The notes below the pieces were generated by a model. The model was not told the origin of the DNA. It did no database searches and saw only the letters and a list, made by a program, of their open reading frames with translations. A stretch of DNA of 64,000 bases from Streptomyces sp. TRM68416 (GTDB lineage Bacteria > Actinomycetota > Actinomycetes > Streptomycetales > Streptomycetaceae): assembly GCF_014596915.1 (NCBI RefSeq), contig NZ_JACVWU010000008.1:186001-250000 (forward strand). The letters are read 5' to 3'. Each line of letters opens with the position of its first letter. The first letter of the stretch is position 1. The translations under genes and the position numbers were made by a program. Positions 8,458 through 16,415 of this stretch are shown in pieces.

Positions 8458-8576
8458 GCGCGTACACCTCGTTCTGGTCCGTTTGCCGTGCCGTCCCCCG
8501 TGCGGGGGAACGAAAGCAGGGCCGATCGGTTACCGGGCACGCTAAGGATTCGCGGCAGGAACGCCGGACAGCACGC

Positions 8577-8619
8577 GGCCCGGGTGCACCCTTCTCACTC
8601 GCATGGGTGCACCCGGGCC
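8577..8619 (-). terminator. Strong hairpin downstream of the aminotransferase gene
   Basis: A perfect 15-bp stem (GGCCCGGGTGCACCC, 8577-8591, pairing with 8605-8619) with a 13-base loop. It is placed 17 bases beyond the stop of the minus-strand aminotransferase and before the ATPase gene, with no long T run, as usual for Streptomyces terminators. Confidence 0.75.
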
Positions 8620-8635
8620 GGGAGGCCGCCGCAGG

Positions 8636-10000
8636 CTAGAGCTTGGTCCACGCCTCCGTCAGGGTCGCGCGCAGGATCTGCTCGATCTCGTCGAACGTGT
8701 CCTGGTTGGAGATCAGCGGCGGGGCCAGCTGGATGACCGGGTCGCCACGGTCGTCGGCGCGGCAGTACAGGCCGTTGTCGAAGAGGGCCTTGGAGAGGAA
8801 GCCGTACAGGACGCGCTCGGTCTCCTCCTCGTTGAAGGACTCCTTCGTCGCCTTGTCCTTGACCAGCTCGATGCCGTAGAAGAAGCCGTTGCCGCGGACG
8901 TCGCCGACGATCGGCAGGTCGTGCAGCTTCTCCAGGGTGGCGCGGAAGGCGCCCTCGTTGTCGAGGACGTGCTGGTTGAGGTTCTCGCGCTCGAACAGGT
9001 CGAGGTTGGCGAGGCCCACGGCCGCGGAGACCGGGTGGCCGCCGAAGGTGTAGCCGTGCAGGAAGGTGTTGTCGCCCTTGTAGAACGGCTCGGCCAGCCG
9101 GTCGGAGACGATGCAGGCGCCGATCGGGGAGTAGCCCGAGGTCATGCCCTTGGCGCAGGTGATCATGTCCGGGACGTAGCCGAACTTGTCGCAGGCGAAC
9201 GTCGTGCCGAGGCGGCCGAAGGCGCAGATGACCTCGTCCGAGACGAGCAGCACGTCGTACTTGTCGCAGATCTCGCGCACCCGCTGGAAGTAGCCGGGCG
9301 GGGGCGGGAAGCAGCCGCCCGCGTTCTGCACGGGCTCCAGGAAGACGGCCGCGACCGTGTCCGGGCCCTCGAAGAGGATCTGCTGCTCGATCTGGTCGGC
9401 GGCCCAGCGGCCGAAGGCCTCCGGGTCGTCGCCGAACAGCGGGGCGCGGTAGATGTTGGTGTTCGGGACCTTGTGCGCACCCGGGACCAGCGGCTCGAAG
9501 GGGGCCTTCAGGCCGGGCAGGCCGGTGATGGACAGGGCGCCCTGCGGGGTGCCGTGGTAGGCGACCGCTCGGGAGATGACCTTGTACTTGGTGGGCTTGC
9601 CGGTGAGCTTGAAGTACTGCTTGGCGAGCTTCCAGGCGGTCTCGACCGCCTCGCCGCCGCCGGTGGTGAAGAAGACCTTGTTCAGGTCGCCCGGAGCCTC
9701 GTCGGCGAGCCGCTCGGCGAGCTCGACGGCCTTGGGGTGGGCGTAGGACCACACCGGGAAGAAGGCCAGCTCCTGCGCCTGCTTGAAGGCGGTCTCGGCG
9801 AGTTCCGTGCGGCCGTGGCCGGCCTGGACCACGAACAGGCCCGCGAGACCGTCGAGGTAGCGCCTGCCCTTGTCGTCGTAGATGTAGGTGCCCTCGCCCC
9901 GGACGATGGTGGGGACGGGGGAGTTCTCGTACGAGGACATGCGGGTGAAGTGCATCCACAGGTGGTCGTACGCGGTCTTGCTGAGGTCCTTGGTGCTCAC
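8636..10000 (-). CDS. Class III aminotransferase (putrescine/diamine-type, PLP-dependent)
   Basis: 454 residues from GTG 10000. PLP-binding features of the omega-aminotransferase family are clear: TTGGGEAVETAWKLA (phosphate site), LLVSDEVICAFGRLG with the ring-stacking Asp, and the Schiff-base lysine K284 in CAKGMTSGYSPIGA. The alpha carboxyl arginine region lies late in the chain. Members of this subgroup transaminate diamines, beta-alanine or GABA-like substrates onto pyruvate or 2-oxoglutarate. A divergent Lrp-type regulator and an aldehyde dehydrogenase next door suggest conversion of putrescine or cadaverine to an aminoaldehyde that the dehydrogenase then oxidises. Substrate is inferred from context. 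Confidence 0.85.
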   Translation of the reverse strand: MSTKDLSKTAYDHLWMHFTRMSSYENSPVPTIVRGEGTYIYDDKGRRYLDGLAGLFVVQAGHGRTELAETAFKQAQELAFFPVWSYAHPKAVELAERLADEAPGDLNKVFFTTGGGEAVETAWKLAKQYFKLTGKPTKYKVISRAVAYHGTPQGALSITGLPGLKAPFEPLVPGAHKVPNTNIYRAPLFGDDPEAFGRWAADQIEQQILFEGPDTVAAVFLEPVQNAGGCFPPPPGYFQRVREICDKYDVLLVSDEVICAFGRLGTTFACDKFGYVPDMITCAKGMTSGYSPIGACIVSDRLAEPFYKGDNTFLHGYTFGGHPVSAAVGLANLDLFERENLNQHVLDNEGAFRATLEKLHDLPIVGDVRGNGFFYGIELVKDKATKESFNEEETERVLYGFLSKALFDNGLYCRADDRGDPVIQLAPPLISNQDTFDEIEQILRATLTEAWTKL

Positions 10001-10019
10001 GGTTATCGGGTCCTCACGG

Positions 10020-10550
10020 CTATCGGGTTCCCCACATGTAGGTCTGCTTCTTGAGCTTCAGGTAAACGAAGCTCTCGGTGGAGCGCACTCCGGGGATGGC
10101 CCGGATGCGTCGGTTGATGACGTCCAGCAGGTGGTCGTCGTCCTCGCAGACGATCTCCACCATCAGGTCGAAGGAGCCTGCGGTCATCACCACGTACTCG
10201 CATTCGGACATGCCGGTCAGTGCGTCGGCCACGGACTCCACGTCGCCCTCGACATGGATGCCGACCATCGCCTGGCGCCGGAAGCCCACGGTGAGCGGGT
10301 CCGTGACGGCGACGATCTGCATCACGCCCTGGTCGAGCAGCTTCTGGACGCGTTGGCGCACGGCCGCTTCGGAGAGGCCCACGGCCTTGCCGATCGCGGC
10401 GTACGGCCGGCGGCCGTCCTCCTGGAGCTGTTCGATGATGGCGAGGGAGACGGCGTCCAGGTGCGGCGTGCCGCCGTTCCTGGAGTCGCGGGGGGACTCG
10501 CGGGAGTCCCTGGGGTCTGCGCTTCGACTGGCCACGGGTTCACTGTGCAC
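10020..10550 (-). CDS. Lrp/AsnC family transcriptional regulator
   Basis: 176 residues from GTG 10550. An N-terminal tail of about 25 residues rich in Arg/Ser is followed by a winged helix (LDAVSLAIIEQLQEDGRRPYAAIGKAVGLSEAAVRQRVQKLLD) and the RAM ligand-binding domain (GIHVEGDVESVADALTGM, then VMTAGSFDLMVEIVCED). It sits 20 bases upstream of the aminotransferase on the same strand and divergent from the aldehyde dehydrogenase, the usual place for a local feedforward regulator. It probably responds to an amino acid or amine and controls both flanking units from the 170-bp intergenic region. Confidence 0.9.
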   Translation of the reverse strand: MHSEPVASRSADPRDSRESPRDSRNGGTPHLDAVSLAIIEQLQEDGRRPYAAIGKAVGLSEAAVRQRVQKLLDQGVMQIVAVTDPLTVGFRRQAMVGIHVEGDVESVADALTGMSECEYVVMTAGSFDLMVEIVCEDDDHLLDVINRRIRAIPGVRSTESFVYLKLKKQTYMWGTR

Positions 10551-10610
10551 GCGTCTCGTCGGTTTGGCAAGGCCGTAGCGATGAAATTCGTTGTTTACGT
10601 AGCCGAGACT

Positions 10611-10623
10611 TGCGGATTTCGCA
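10611..10623. promoter_or_regulatory. Possible Lrp-family operator
   Basis: TGCGGATTTCGCA is a perfect TGCG-N5-CGCA palindrome with an AT-rich centre in the divergent region between the regulator and the aldehyde dehydrogenase. Lrp-family sites often have this form. No second copy was found in the window, so assignment is tentative. Confidence 0.35.
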
Positions 10624-10644
10624 GATATGGCCAGGGTGGGGCTG

Positions 10645-10672
10645 TTGAAAACGTCGGGCAGCCGATTAGGGT
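10645..10672 (+). promoter_or_regulatory. Promoter of the aldehyde dehydrogenase gene
   Basis: TTGAAA (10645-10650) and TAGGGT (10667-10672) with a 16-base spacer, about 48 bases before the GTG start at 10720. The match to the vegetative consensus is good. Confidence 0.5.
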
Positions 10673-10719
10673 AGGTGTCTCAGTGATTGGACAGTTCTCA
10701 TACCGACAGGAGGCCGGCA

Positions 10720-12159
10720 GTGAGCACCGAGCTGCGTCGTCTGCGCAACTACATCGACGGTGAGTTCCGGGACGCCGCCGACGGACGGACCACCGAGGTG
10801 GTCAACCCCGCGACGGGCGAGGCGTACGCGACCGCGCCGCTGTCCGGGCAGGCGGACGTGGACGCCGCCATGGAGGCCGCCGCCCGCGCCTTCCCGGCCT
10901 GGCGCGACACCACCCCCGCCGAGCGCCAGAAGGCCCTCCTGAAGATCGCGGACGCGTTCGAGGAGCGCGCCGAGGAACTGATCGCGACCGAGGTGGAGAA
11001 CACCGGCAAGCCCATCGGCCTCACCCGGTCGGAGGAGATCCCGCCGATGGTGGACCAGATCCGCTTCTTCGCCGGTGCGGCGCGGATGCTGGAGGGCCGG
11101 TCGGCCGGTGAGTACATGGAGGGCCTGACCTCGATCGTCCGCCGTGAGCCGGTCGGCGTCTGCGCGCAGGTCGCGCCGTGGAACTACCCGATGATGATGG
11201 CCGTATGGAAGTTCGCCCCGGCGATCGCGGCGGGCAACACGGTCGTGCTGAAGCCGTCGGACACCACCCCGGCCTCCACCGTCCTGATGGCCGACATCAT
11301 CGGCTCGATCCTGCCCAAGGGCGTCTTCAACGTCATCTGCGGCGACCGTGACACCGGCCGGCTGATGGTCGAGCACCCGACCCCGGCGATGGCCTCCATC
11401 ACCGGTTCGGTCCGGGCCGGCATGTCGGTCGCCGAGACCGCCTCCAAGGACCTCAAGCGGGTCCACCTGGAGCTGGGCGGCAAGGCGCCGGTCGTGGTCT
11501 TCGAGGACACCGACATCGCCAAGGCCGTCGAGGACATCTCCGTGGCGGGCTTCTTCAACGCCGGGCAGGACTGCACCGCCGCCACGCGCGTGCTCGTCCA
11601 GGACTCGATCCACGACGAGTTCGTGGCCGCGCTCGCCAAGGCCGCCGCCGACACGAAGACCGGTCAGCCGGACGACGAGGACGTGCTGTACGGCCCGCTC
11701 AACAACCCCAACCAGCTCAAGCAGGTCTCCGGGTTCATCGAGCGGCTGCCCGCGCACGCCAAGGTCGAGGCCGGTGGCCGGCAGGTCGGCGAGAAGGGCT
11801 ACTTCTACGCGCCGACCGTCGTCTCGGGCCTGAAGCAGGACGACGAGATCATCCAGAACGAGGTCTTCGGGCCGGTCATCACCGTCCAGTCCTTCTCGGA
11901 CGAGGACCAGGCGGTGGAGTGGGCCAACGGCGTCGAGTACGCCCTCGCCTCCTCGGTGTGGACCAAGGACCACGGCCGTGCCATGCGGATGTCGAAGAAG
12001 CTGGACTTCGGCTGCGTCTGGATCAACACGCACATCCCGCTGGTCGCGGAGATGCCGCACGGCGGCTTCAAGAAGTCCGGGTACGGCAAGGACCTGTCGG
12101 GGTACGGGTTCGAGGACTACACGCGGATCAAGCACGTGATGACGTCGCTGGACGCGTGA
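10720..12159 (+). CDS. Gamma-aminobutyraldehyde-type aldehyde dehydrogenase
   Basis: 479 residues. GTG 10720 is chosen because AGGAGG (10708-10713) stands 6 bases upstream; an upstream TTG at 10687 lacks a site. Catalytic residues are visible: general base E251 in LELGGKAP and nucleophile C285 in GQDCTAATR. The NAD pocket motif QVAPWNYPMMM is also present. The sequence is of the PatD/YdcW kind, which oxidises 4-aminobutanal to GABA with NAD. It is transcribed away from the Lrp-type regulator, with the aminotransferase beyond it, giving a putrescine to GABA pair. A related paralogue lies at 18.2 kb. Betaine aldehyde or other omega-aminoaldehydes are possible substrates. Confidence 0.87.
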   Translation: MSTELRRLRNYIDGEFRDAADGRTTEVVNPATGEAYATAPLSGQADVDAAMEAAARAFPAWRDTTPAERQKALLKIADAFEERAEELIATEVENTGKPIGLTRSEEIPPMVDQIRFFAGAARMLEGRSAGEYMEGLTSIVRREPVGVCAQVAPWNYPMMMAVWKFAPAIAAGNTVVLKPSDTTPASTVLMADIIGSILPKGVFNVICGDRDTGRLMVEHPTPAMASITGSVRAGMSVAETASKDLKRVHLELGGKAPVVVFEDTDIAKAVEDISVAGFFNAGQDCTAATRVLVQDSIHDEFVAALAKAAADTKTGQPDDEDVLYGPLNNPNQLKQVSGFIERLPAHAKVEAGGRQVGEKGYFYAPTVVSGLKQDDEIIQNEVFGPVITVQSFSDEDQAVEWANGVEYALASSVWTKDHGRAMRMSKKLDFGCVWINTHIPLVAEMPHGGFKKSGYGKDLSGYGFEDYTRIKHVMTSLDA

Positions 12160-12221
12160 CGCTCCGCTGAGGGGGCGGGGCCTGTCGCAGGTCTGGTCCT
12201 CCTGGTCCTCCCGGAGTGTCT

Positions 12222-12264
12222 CGGCCCCGGACGGCTGCACGCGCCGTCCGGGGCCGCTTTGTTG
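12222..12264 (+). terminator. Terminator of the aldehyde dehydrogenase gene
   Basis: A perfect 13-bp stem (CGGCCCCGGACGG, 12222-12234, with 12244-12256) is followed by CTTTGTTG, a near-canonical intrinsic terminator 63 bases after the stop codon. Confidence 0.85.
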
Positions 12265-12381
12265 TCGTCGACTTTGCGATCTCTTTACAACCCCTCCCTT
12301 CGCCGGTTCGTCTCTCCGCTCGATCCGTAACCCAGCCCGTCCGGTCCGCCGGGCGGGCGGACCGACGAAGGAGAGCGATTC

Positions 12382-12783
12382 ATGCGCCGAACCGGCCTCA
12401 GTGCCCTGGCCGTTGCCTGCACCGCCGTGCTCGCGGGCGCGGCACCCGCGTTCGCCGACGGGGGGAGTGGCACGCCGAGTCCTGTGCCCACCGTCGTGAC
12501 TGATCCGAGTGCTGCTCCGAGCGAGGCGAGTCCTGTTCCGAGCGAAGCCAGTCCTGTTCCGGAGGAGGCGACCGATCCGAGTGCCGCGCCGGCCGAGGAG
12601 CCGTCGTCGGGGCAGGTCTCCGTGGTGCCGAGCGGGGCGCCGGACACCGGGGTGGCGGGGGAGTCCTCGGGCGAGGGCGGGGGCGGGAGCGGGGCCGCGC
12701 TCGTCGGCGGGGGCGCCGCCGCTGCGGTCGCCCTGGGGGGTGGTGCCTTCGTCCTCCTCCGGCGGCGGACGAACTCGGCATGA
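12382..12783 (+). CDS. Small cell-wall-anchored protein, probable substrate of the adjacent class F sortase
   Basis: 133 residues: signal peptide (about 1-25, ending PAFAD), a low-complexity stalk of repeated SPVPSEA/DPSAAP units, then a sorting-like signal. APDTG near residue 87 is followed by an unusually long Ser/Gly spacer, a hydrophobic helix and the tail RRRTNSA. The pentapeptide differs from LPXTG in its first residue. The ATG has GGAGAG about 8 bases upstream, and the stop overlaps the sortase start (ATGA), so both are made together. There is no folded domain, so it may act as a linker, spacer or simple wall protein. Confidence 0.75.
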   Translation: MRRTGLSALAVACTAVLAGAAPAFADGGSGTPSPVPTVVTDPSAAPSEASPVPSEASPVPEEATDPSAAPAEEPSSGQVSVVPSGAPDTGVAGESSGEGGGGSGAALVGGGAAAAVALGGGAFVLLRRRTNSA

Positions 12784-13418
12784 GCCCGCTGTCCAGGCGG
12801 GCGTTCGCCCTGGCCGCTCCTGCCACGCTCCTCGTGAGCTGCGGTGGCCGGGGCGGCGGGGCCGGGCGCTCGCCTGTGCCGTCGCTGTCGCCGTCGCCGT
12901 CCCTCGGGTCGACGGTTGGGGGCGGGCGGTCGGCGCCGGTCCGGCTGCTGATCCCGGCGATCGGGGTTGACACCCCGGTCATCCGGCTCGGGCTGGCCGA
13001 CGACGGCACCGTGCAGGTGCCGCCGATCACCGCGCACGACCGGGCGGGCTGGTACGAGCACTCACCGCCCCCGGGACAGACCGGCCCCTCGGTGATCCTC
13101 GGCCATGTCACGGTCGGGTCCTACGGCGACGGCGTCTTCCGGCATCTCGCAAGACTGCGCCGCGACGACCGGCTCACGGTGCGGCTGGGGGACGGGACCT
13201 CGGCCGCGTTCGCCGTCACCGCCGTGCGGACCGTCGCCAAGGCCGACTTCCCGTCCGACGAGGTGTACGGCGACGTCGACCGCCCGGAGCTGCGCCTCAT
13301 CACCTGCGGCGGTCGGCGGACCTCCGACGGCTACGTCGACAACGTGATCGTCTTCGCCGCGTCGAGCGATGACGGACGTAGACGGGGGCGTCGGAATTCG
13401 GCGGGGGGCGGTCGTTGA
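12780..13418 (+). CDS. Class F sortase
   Basis: 212 residues. An N-terminal lipoprotein-like or membrane segment (LAAPATLLVSCGG) precedes a Ser/Pro linker and the sortase barrel starting RLLIPAIGVDTPVIRLG. Catalytic His109 in SVILGHV and Cys176 in LRLITCGG are present, with an Arg in RRTSDGYVDN close after the Cys. Sortases cleave an LPXTG-like motif and join the protein to cell-wall peptide on the outer face of the membrane. The immediately preceding, translationally coupled gene encodes a likely substrate. The LSC-like sequence near residue 20 might be a lipobox, which would tether the enzyme by lipid rather than by a helix. Confidence 0.88.
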   Translation: MSPLSRRAFALAAPATLLVSCGGRGGGAGRSPVPSLSPSPSLGSTVGGGRSAPVRLLIPAIGVDTPVIRLGLADDGTVQVPPITAHDRAGWYEHSPPPGQTGPSVILGHVTVGSYGDGVFRHLARLRRDDRLTVRLGDGTSAAFAVTAVRTVAKADFPSDEVYGDVDRPELRLITCGGRRTSDGYVDNVIVFAASSDDGRRRGRRNSAGGGR

Positions 13419-13625
13419 CGGGGCCGGTGGTGTGCGGCGGTCGTCGGCCGTCGACAGGGTCGGCGGTGTCCGGTCCCGCCCGGTCGTCGGCCGATCCGCC
13501 GGTACCCCGCCCGTCCCGCCGAAACCCCGCCCCGGCTGCCGACCACCCCACCGAGAGCCGGTCCGGGGAACGCGGGTCGGTGTTTTCGGGTCCTTGTCCG
13601 TGAGCGCCCTTACCTCTGGAGAACG

Positions 13626-14117
13626 TTGAAACGGTCCCGAGACAAGGCGGCGTCGGAGTTGTTCGCCGCTCTCTATCCGCGTCTTGCCGGCTGGTGCCGT
13701 CGGCTGGTCGATGACGACGAGACGGCTCATGAGATCGCCTCGGAGGCGTTCACGCGGCTGTGGGCGCGTTGGACGGCCGTGGAGGAACCGCAGGGCTTTC
13801 TCTATGTCACCGCGGCCAACATCGTGCGGGACCACTGGCGCAAACTGGAGCGCGAGCGCAGGGCCGTGCGCCGGGCGACGACGGAGGCCGAACGGGCGCC
13901 GCGACCCGAACAGGCCGACCCGTCGGTGCGGTTGCTCGTCCAGTCGCTGCCGGAACGACTGCGCGTGCCGATCCTGCTGCACTACTACGCCGACATGCCG
14001 ATCCGGGAGGTGGCGATGCTGACCGGACGCAAGGAAGGAACCGTCAAGGCCGACCTCCACACGGCCCGCGAACTGCTCCGCGCCCATCTGAGGAGGAGTC
14101 TTGATCACACCCGCTGA
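13626..14117 (+). CDS. ECF-type RNA polymerase sigma factor
   Basis: 163 residues. Region 2 (LFAALYPRLAGWCRRLVDDDETAHEIASEAFTRLWARW, with FLYVTAANIVRDHWRK) and region 4 (LVQSLPERLRVPILLHYYADMPIREVAMLTGRKEGTVKADLHTAREL) are both complete, without regions 1 or 3. TTG 13626 follows CTGGAGAACG, an acceptable ribosome site. The next gene starts inside its 3' end. The 207 bases upstream hold no gene. ECF factors are usually held by an adjacent membrane anti-sigma factor; the following small membrane protein could be one but lacks a recognisable zinc anti-sigma motif. Targets may include the sortase pair just upstream. Confidence 0.88.
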   Translation: MKRSRDKAASELFAALYPRLAGWCRRLVDDDETAHEIASEAFTRLWARWTAVEEPQGFLYVTAANIVRDHWRKLERERRAVRRATTEAERAPRPEQADPSVRLLVQSLPERLRVPILLHYYADMPIREVAMLTGRKEGTVKADLHTARELLRAHLRRSLDHTR

Positions 14118-14532
14118 CGACGGTCCGGACGTCGACCCCGACGACCCGCTCGTCGTCGTCCTGCGCCCCCCGGCCGAGTTCCTCGGCCCGCCGCCCGGCC
14201 GCTACGAGGCGATCCGCCGGGGCGCCGCCCGCCGCAAGCTGCGCCGTGCCGCAGTCGGGGCCGGACTGGTGTGCGCCGTCGCCGCCCTCGTCGTACTGCC
14301 GCTGCGTGTGACGTCTCCCGAGGCGCCCCCGCAGCCCACGGTTCCGCTCGCCCCGCCGCCCGCGAGCAGTCCCCCGGCGTCGCCGCCGGACCCGTCCGTG
14401 ACGCCCGAGCCGCTGCCCAGCGAGGCGCCCTCGGCAGCGACGCCGACCGTCGTGCCGCAGTCACCCGGGCCGAGCCTGCCGACGGACGTCACGGCCGACC
14501 CGGCGGCGGTGGCGCGGCCGTCCCGGGTGTGA
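14101..14532 (+). CDS. Small membrane protein coupled to the ECF sigma factor, possible anti-sigma or accessory
   Basis: 143 residues from TTG 14101, with AGGAGG (14091-14096) 4 bases upstream and a 17-base overlap with the sigma gene. A cytoplasmic segment of about 50 residues (PPAEFLGPPPGRYEAIRRGAARRKLRR) leads into one helix (AAVGAGLVCAVAALVVLPL) and a Pro/Ser/Thr-rich external tail. The topology matches membrane anti-sigma factors, but the cytoplasmic part is short and has no HxxxCxxC zinc motif. Its 3' end overlaps the convergent phosphodiesterase gene by 44 bases. Confidence 0.65.
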   Translation: MITPADDGPDVDPDDPLVVVLRPPAEFLGPPPGRYEAIRRGAARRKLRRAAVGAGLVCAVAALVVLPLRVTSPEAPPQPTVPLAPPPASSPPASPPDPSVTPEPLPSEAPSAATPTVVPQSPGPSLPTDVTADPAAVARPSRV

Positions 14533-15205
14533 GCGTCCGGAGGGCGTCGATGCGGTTGGTGGTGATCGAGTCCACGCCCAGAGCGAGCAGACGACGCATC
14601 GAGCGGCGGGTGTCCGGGGTCCACACGGACAGCAGACAGCCGTCGCGGTGCACCCGGTCGGCCAGCGCGCGGTCGACCAGCCCGAAACGGTAGTTGAGCC
14701 ACCGCGGACGCACAGCCGTCAGCAGCGCGGGCCGAGGGGGCGCCGACGTCGTCCAGGTCAGCGCGATCTCGGCGGCCGGGTCGGCGGCGCGCACGGCGAG
14801 CATGGCGGGGGCGGCCGCGCAGTAGTACACGCGGTCGTCCGCCCCGCACTCGCGCACGACGTCCACGATCCGGCGCACCGTGCGCGGGTCGGGCCCGCCG
14901 GGCAGGTCCAGCATCACCCGGTGCCCGTCGGTCGCCGACAGGGCCTCGACCAGGGTCGGCACCCCGTCCGCCGTACGCTCGCGCAGCTCGTCCGCCGTCA
15001 CCGCGCGCAGCGGCCGGTCCAGTCCCCACAGCCGCTTCAGCGTCTCGTCGTGCAGCAGGACGGGCACACCGTCCCGGGTGACGCGCACGTCGACCTCGAC
15101 GGCGTCGGCGCCCCGGCGGAGTCCGGAGCGCAGCGAGTCGAGCGTGTTCTCGCGGAAGAGGTACGGGTCACCGCGGTGGGCTACGGCCGTGACCGCGGTG
15201 TTCAT
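14489..15205 (-). CDS. Glycerophosphodiester phosphodiesterase (GDPD) family protein
   Basis: 238 residues from ATG 15205. The GDPD barrel signature is evident: AHRGDPYLFRENTLDSLRSGLRRGA with the catalytic His and Arg, then AVEVDVRVTRDGVPVLLHDETLKR with metal-binding Glu/Asp and the second His. The C-terminal half has LLSVWTPDTRRSMRRLLALGVDSITTNRID, the standard last strands. It hydrolyses glycerophosphodiesters from phospholipid turnover to glycerol 3-phosphate and an alcohol. There is no signal peptide, so a cytoplasmic location is likely. The start overlaps the stop of the deaminase gene upstream (ATGA), implying an operon. Confidence 0.88.
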   Translation of the reverse strand: MNTAVTAVAHRGDPYLFRENTLDSLRSGLRRGADAVEVDVRVTRDGVPVLLHDETLKRLWGLDRPLRAVTADELRERTADGVPTLVEALSATDGHRVMLDLPGGPDPRTVRRIVDVVRECGADDRVYYCAAAPAMLAVRAADPAAEIALTWTTSAPPRPALLTAVRPRWLNYRFGLVDRALADRVHRDGCLLSVWTPDTRRSMRRLLALGVDSITTNRIDALRTLTPGTAAPPPPGRP

Positions 15206-16266
15206 CGGGCTAGCCAGGCGGCGGTGTACGTGTCGATCTCGGCCTTGATCCGGGCCTTGCCGGGCTCGTCCAGGAAGGACGCGTCCACGGCGTCGGCGGC
15301 GAGGCCGGCCAGGCCGCGCTCGTCGAGGTCGAGCAGGCGGGCGGCGACCGCGTACTCGTTGTTCAGGTCGGTGCCGAACATCGGCGGGTCGTCGGAGTTG
15401 ATCGTGACCAGGACCCCGGCCCGGGTGAACTCCTTGATCGGGTGCTCGTCGAGGATGGGGACCGCGCGCGTGGCGATGTTGGAGGTCGGGCACACCTCCA
15501 GCGCGATGCGCTGCTCGGCGAGATGCGTGAGCAGTTTCGGGTCCTGGGCCGAGCTGGTGCCGTGCCCGATGCGCTCGGCGCCCAGATACGTCAGGGCGTC
15601 CCAGACCGTCTCCGGGCCGGTCGTCTCGCCGGCGTGCGGGACGGAGTGCAGGCCGGCGGCGATCGCCCGGTCGAAGTACGGCTTGAACTGCGGCCGCGGC
15701 ACGCCGATCTCGGGCCCGCCGAGACCGAACGACACCAGGCCCTCCGGGCGCAGCCTGTCGTCGGTGGCCAGCCGCACGGTCTCCTCGGCGGACTCGAGCC
15801 CCGCCTCGCCGGGGATGTCGAAGCACCAGCGCAGTACGGTCCCGAAGTCGGCCTCCGCCGCCTTGCGGGCGTCCTCGATCGCCTCCATGAAGCCGCGCTC
15901 GTCGATGCCGCGCCGGGTGGAGGAGAACGGGGTGATGGTCAGCTCGGCGTACCGCACCTGCTGGCGGGCCATGTCCCGGGCCACCTCGTACGTCAGCAGC
16001 CGTACGTCCTCCGGAGTGCGGATCAGGTCGACGACGGACAGGTACACGTCGATGAAGTGGGCGAAGTCCGTGAAGGTGAAGTAGTCGACCAGGGCCTCGG
16101 GGTCGGTGGGGACCTTGGAGTCGGGGTGGCGGGCGGCCAGTTCCGACACGACGCGGGGGGAGGCGGAGCCGACGTGGTGGACGTGCAGTTCGGCCTTCGG
16201 CAGTCCGGCGATGAAGGCGTGCAGGTCGCCTGCGGCGGCGGCAGCGGCCGCGGTCTGGTCCGTCAA
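15202..16266 (-). CDS. Adenosine deaminase family protein, possibly aminodeoxyfutalosine deaminase
   Basis: 354 residues. TTG 16266 is preferred because GGGGAGGAACC lies just upstream; longer readings add a Pro/Arg-rich, non-family leader. Zinc and catalytic motifs: HVHHVG (HxH ligand pair), SVPHAGETTGPE (His and catalytic Glu), CPTSNIATRAV and TINSDDPPMFGTDLNNEY (the paired Asp). Family enzymes deaminate adenosine or related nucleosides. The HHVGSASPR variation after the HxH differs from classical adenosine deaminase (LHLDG). From memory, some actinobacterial members with this form act on aminodeoxyfutalosine in menaquinone synthesis. No other menaquinone gene is nearby, so the substrate stays open. 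Confidence 0.82.
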   Translation of the reverse strand: MTDQTAAAAAAAGDLHAFIAGLPKAELHVHHVGSASPRVVSELAARHPDSKVPTDPEALVDYFTFTDFAHFIDVYLSVVDLIRTPEDVRLLTYEVARDMARQQVRYAELTITPFSSTRRGIDERGFMEAIEDARKAAEADFGTVLRWCFDIPGEAGLESAEETVRLATDDRLRPEGLVSFGLGGPEIGVPRPQFKPYFDRAIAAGLHSVPHAGETTGPETVWDALTYLGAERIGHGTSSAQDPKLLTHLAEQRIALEVCPTSNIATRAVPILDEHPIKEFTRAGVLVTINSDDPPMFGTDLNNEYAVAARLLDLDERGLAGLAADAVDASFLDEPGKARIKAEIDTYTAAWLAR

Positions 16267-16415
16267 GGTTCCTCCCCGGGAACGGCGTCCCCGCCGACTG
16301 GGACGGGACGCGGGTGATCGGCTGATCGATGACTCGGGGATCATCGTAGGCCGGGAAGCGGGGTCCGGAGGCGGGCCGTAGCATGACGGGACGTACGACA
16401 GAGGGGGTCCCGCGC

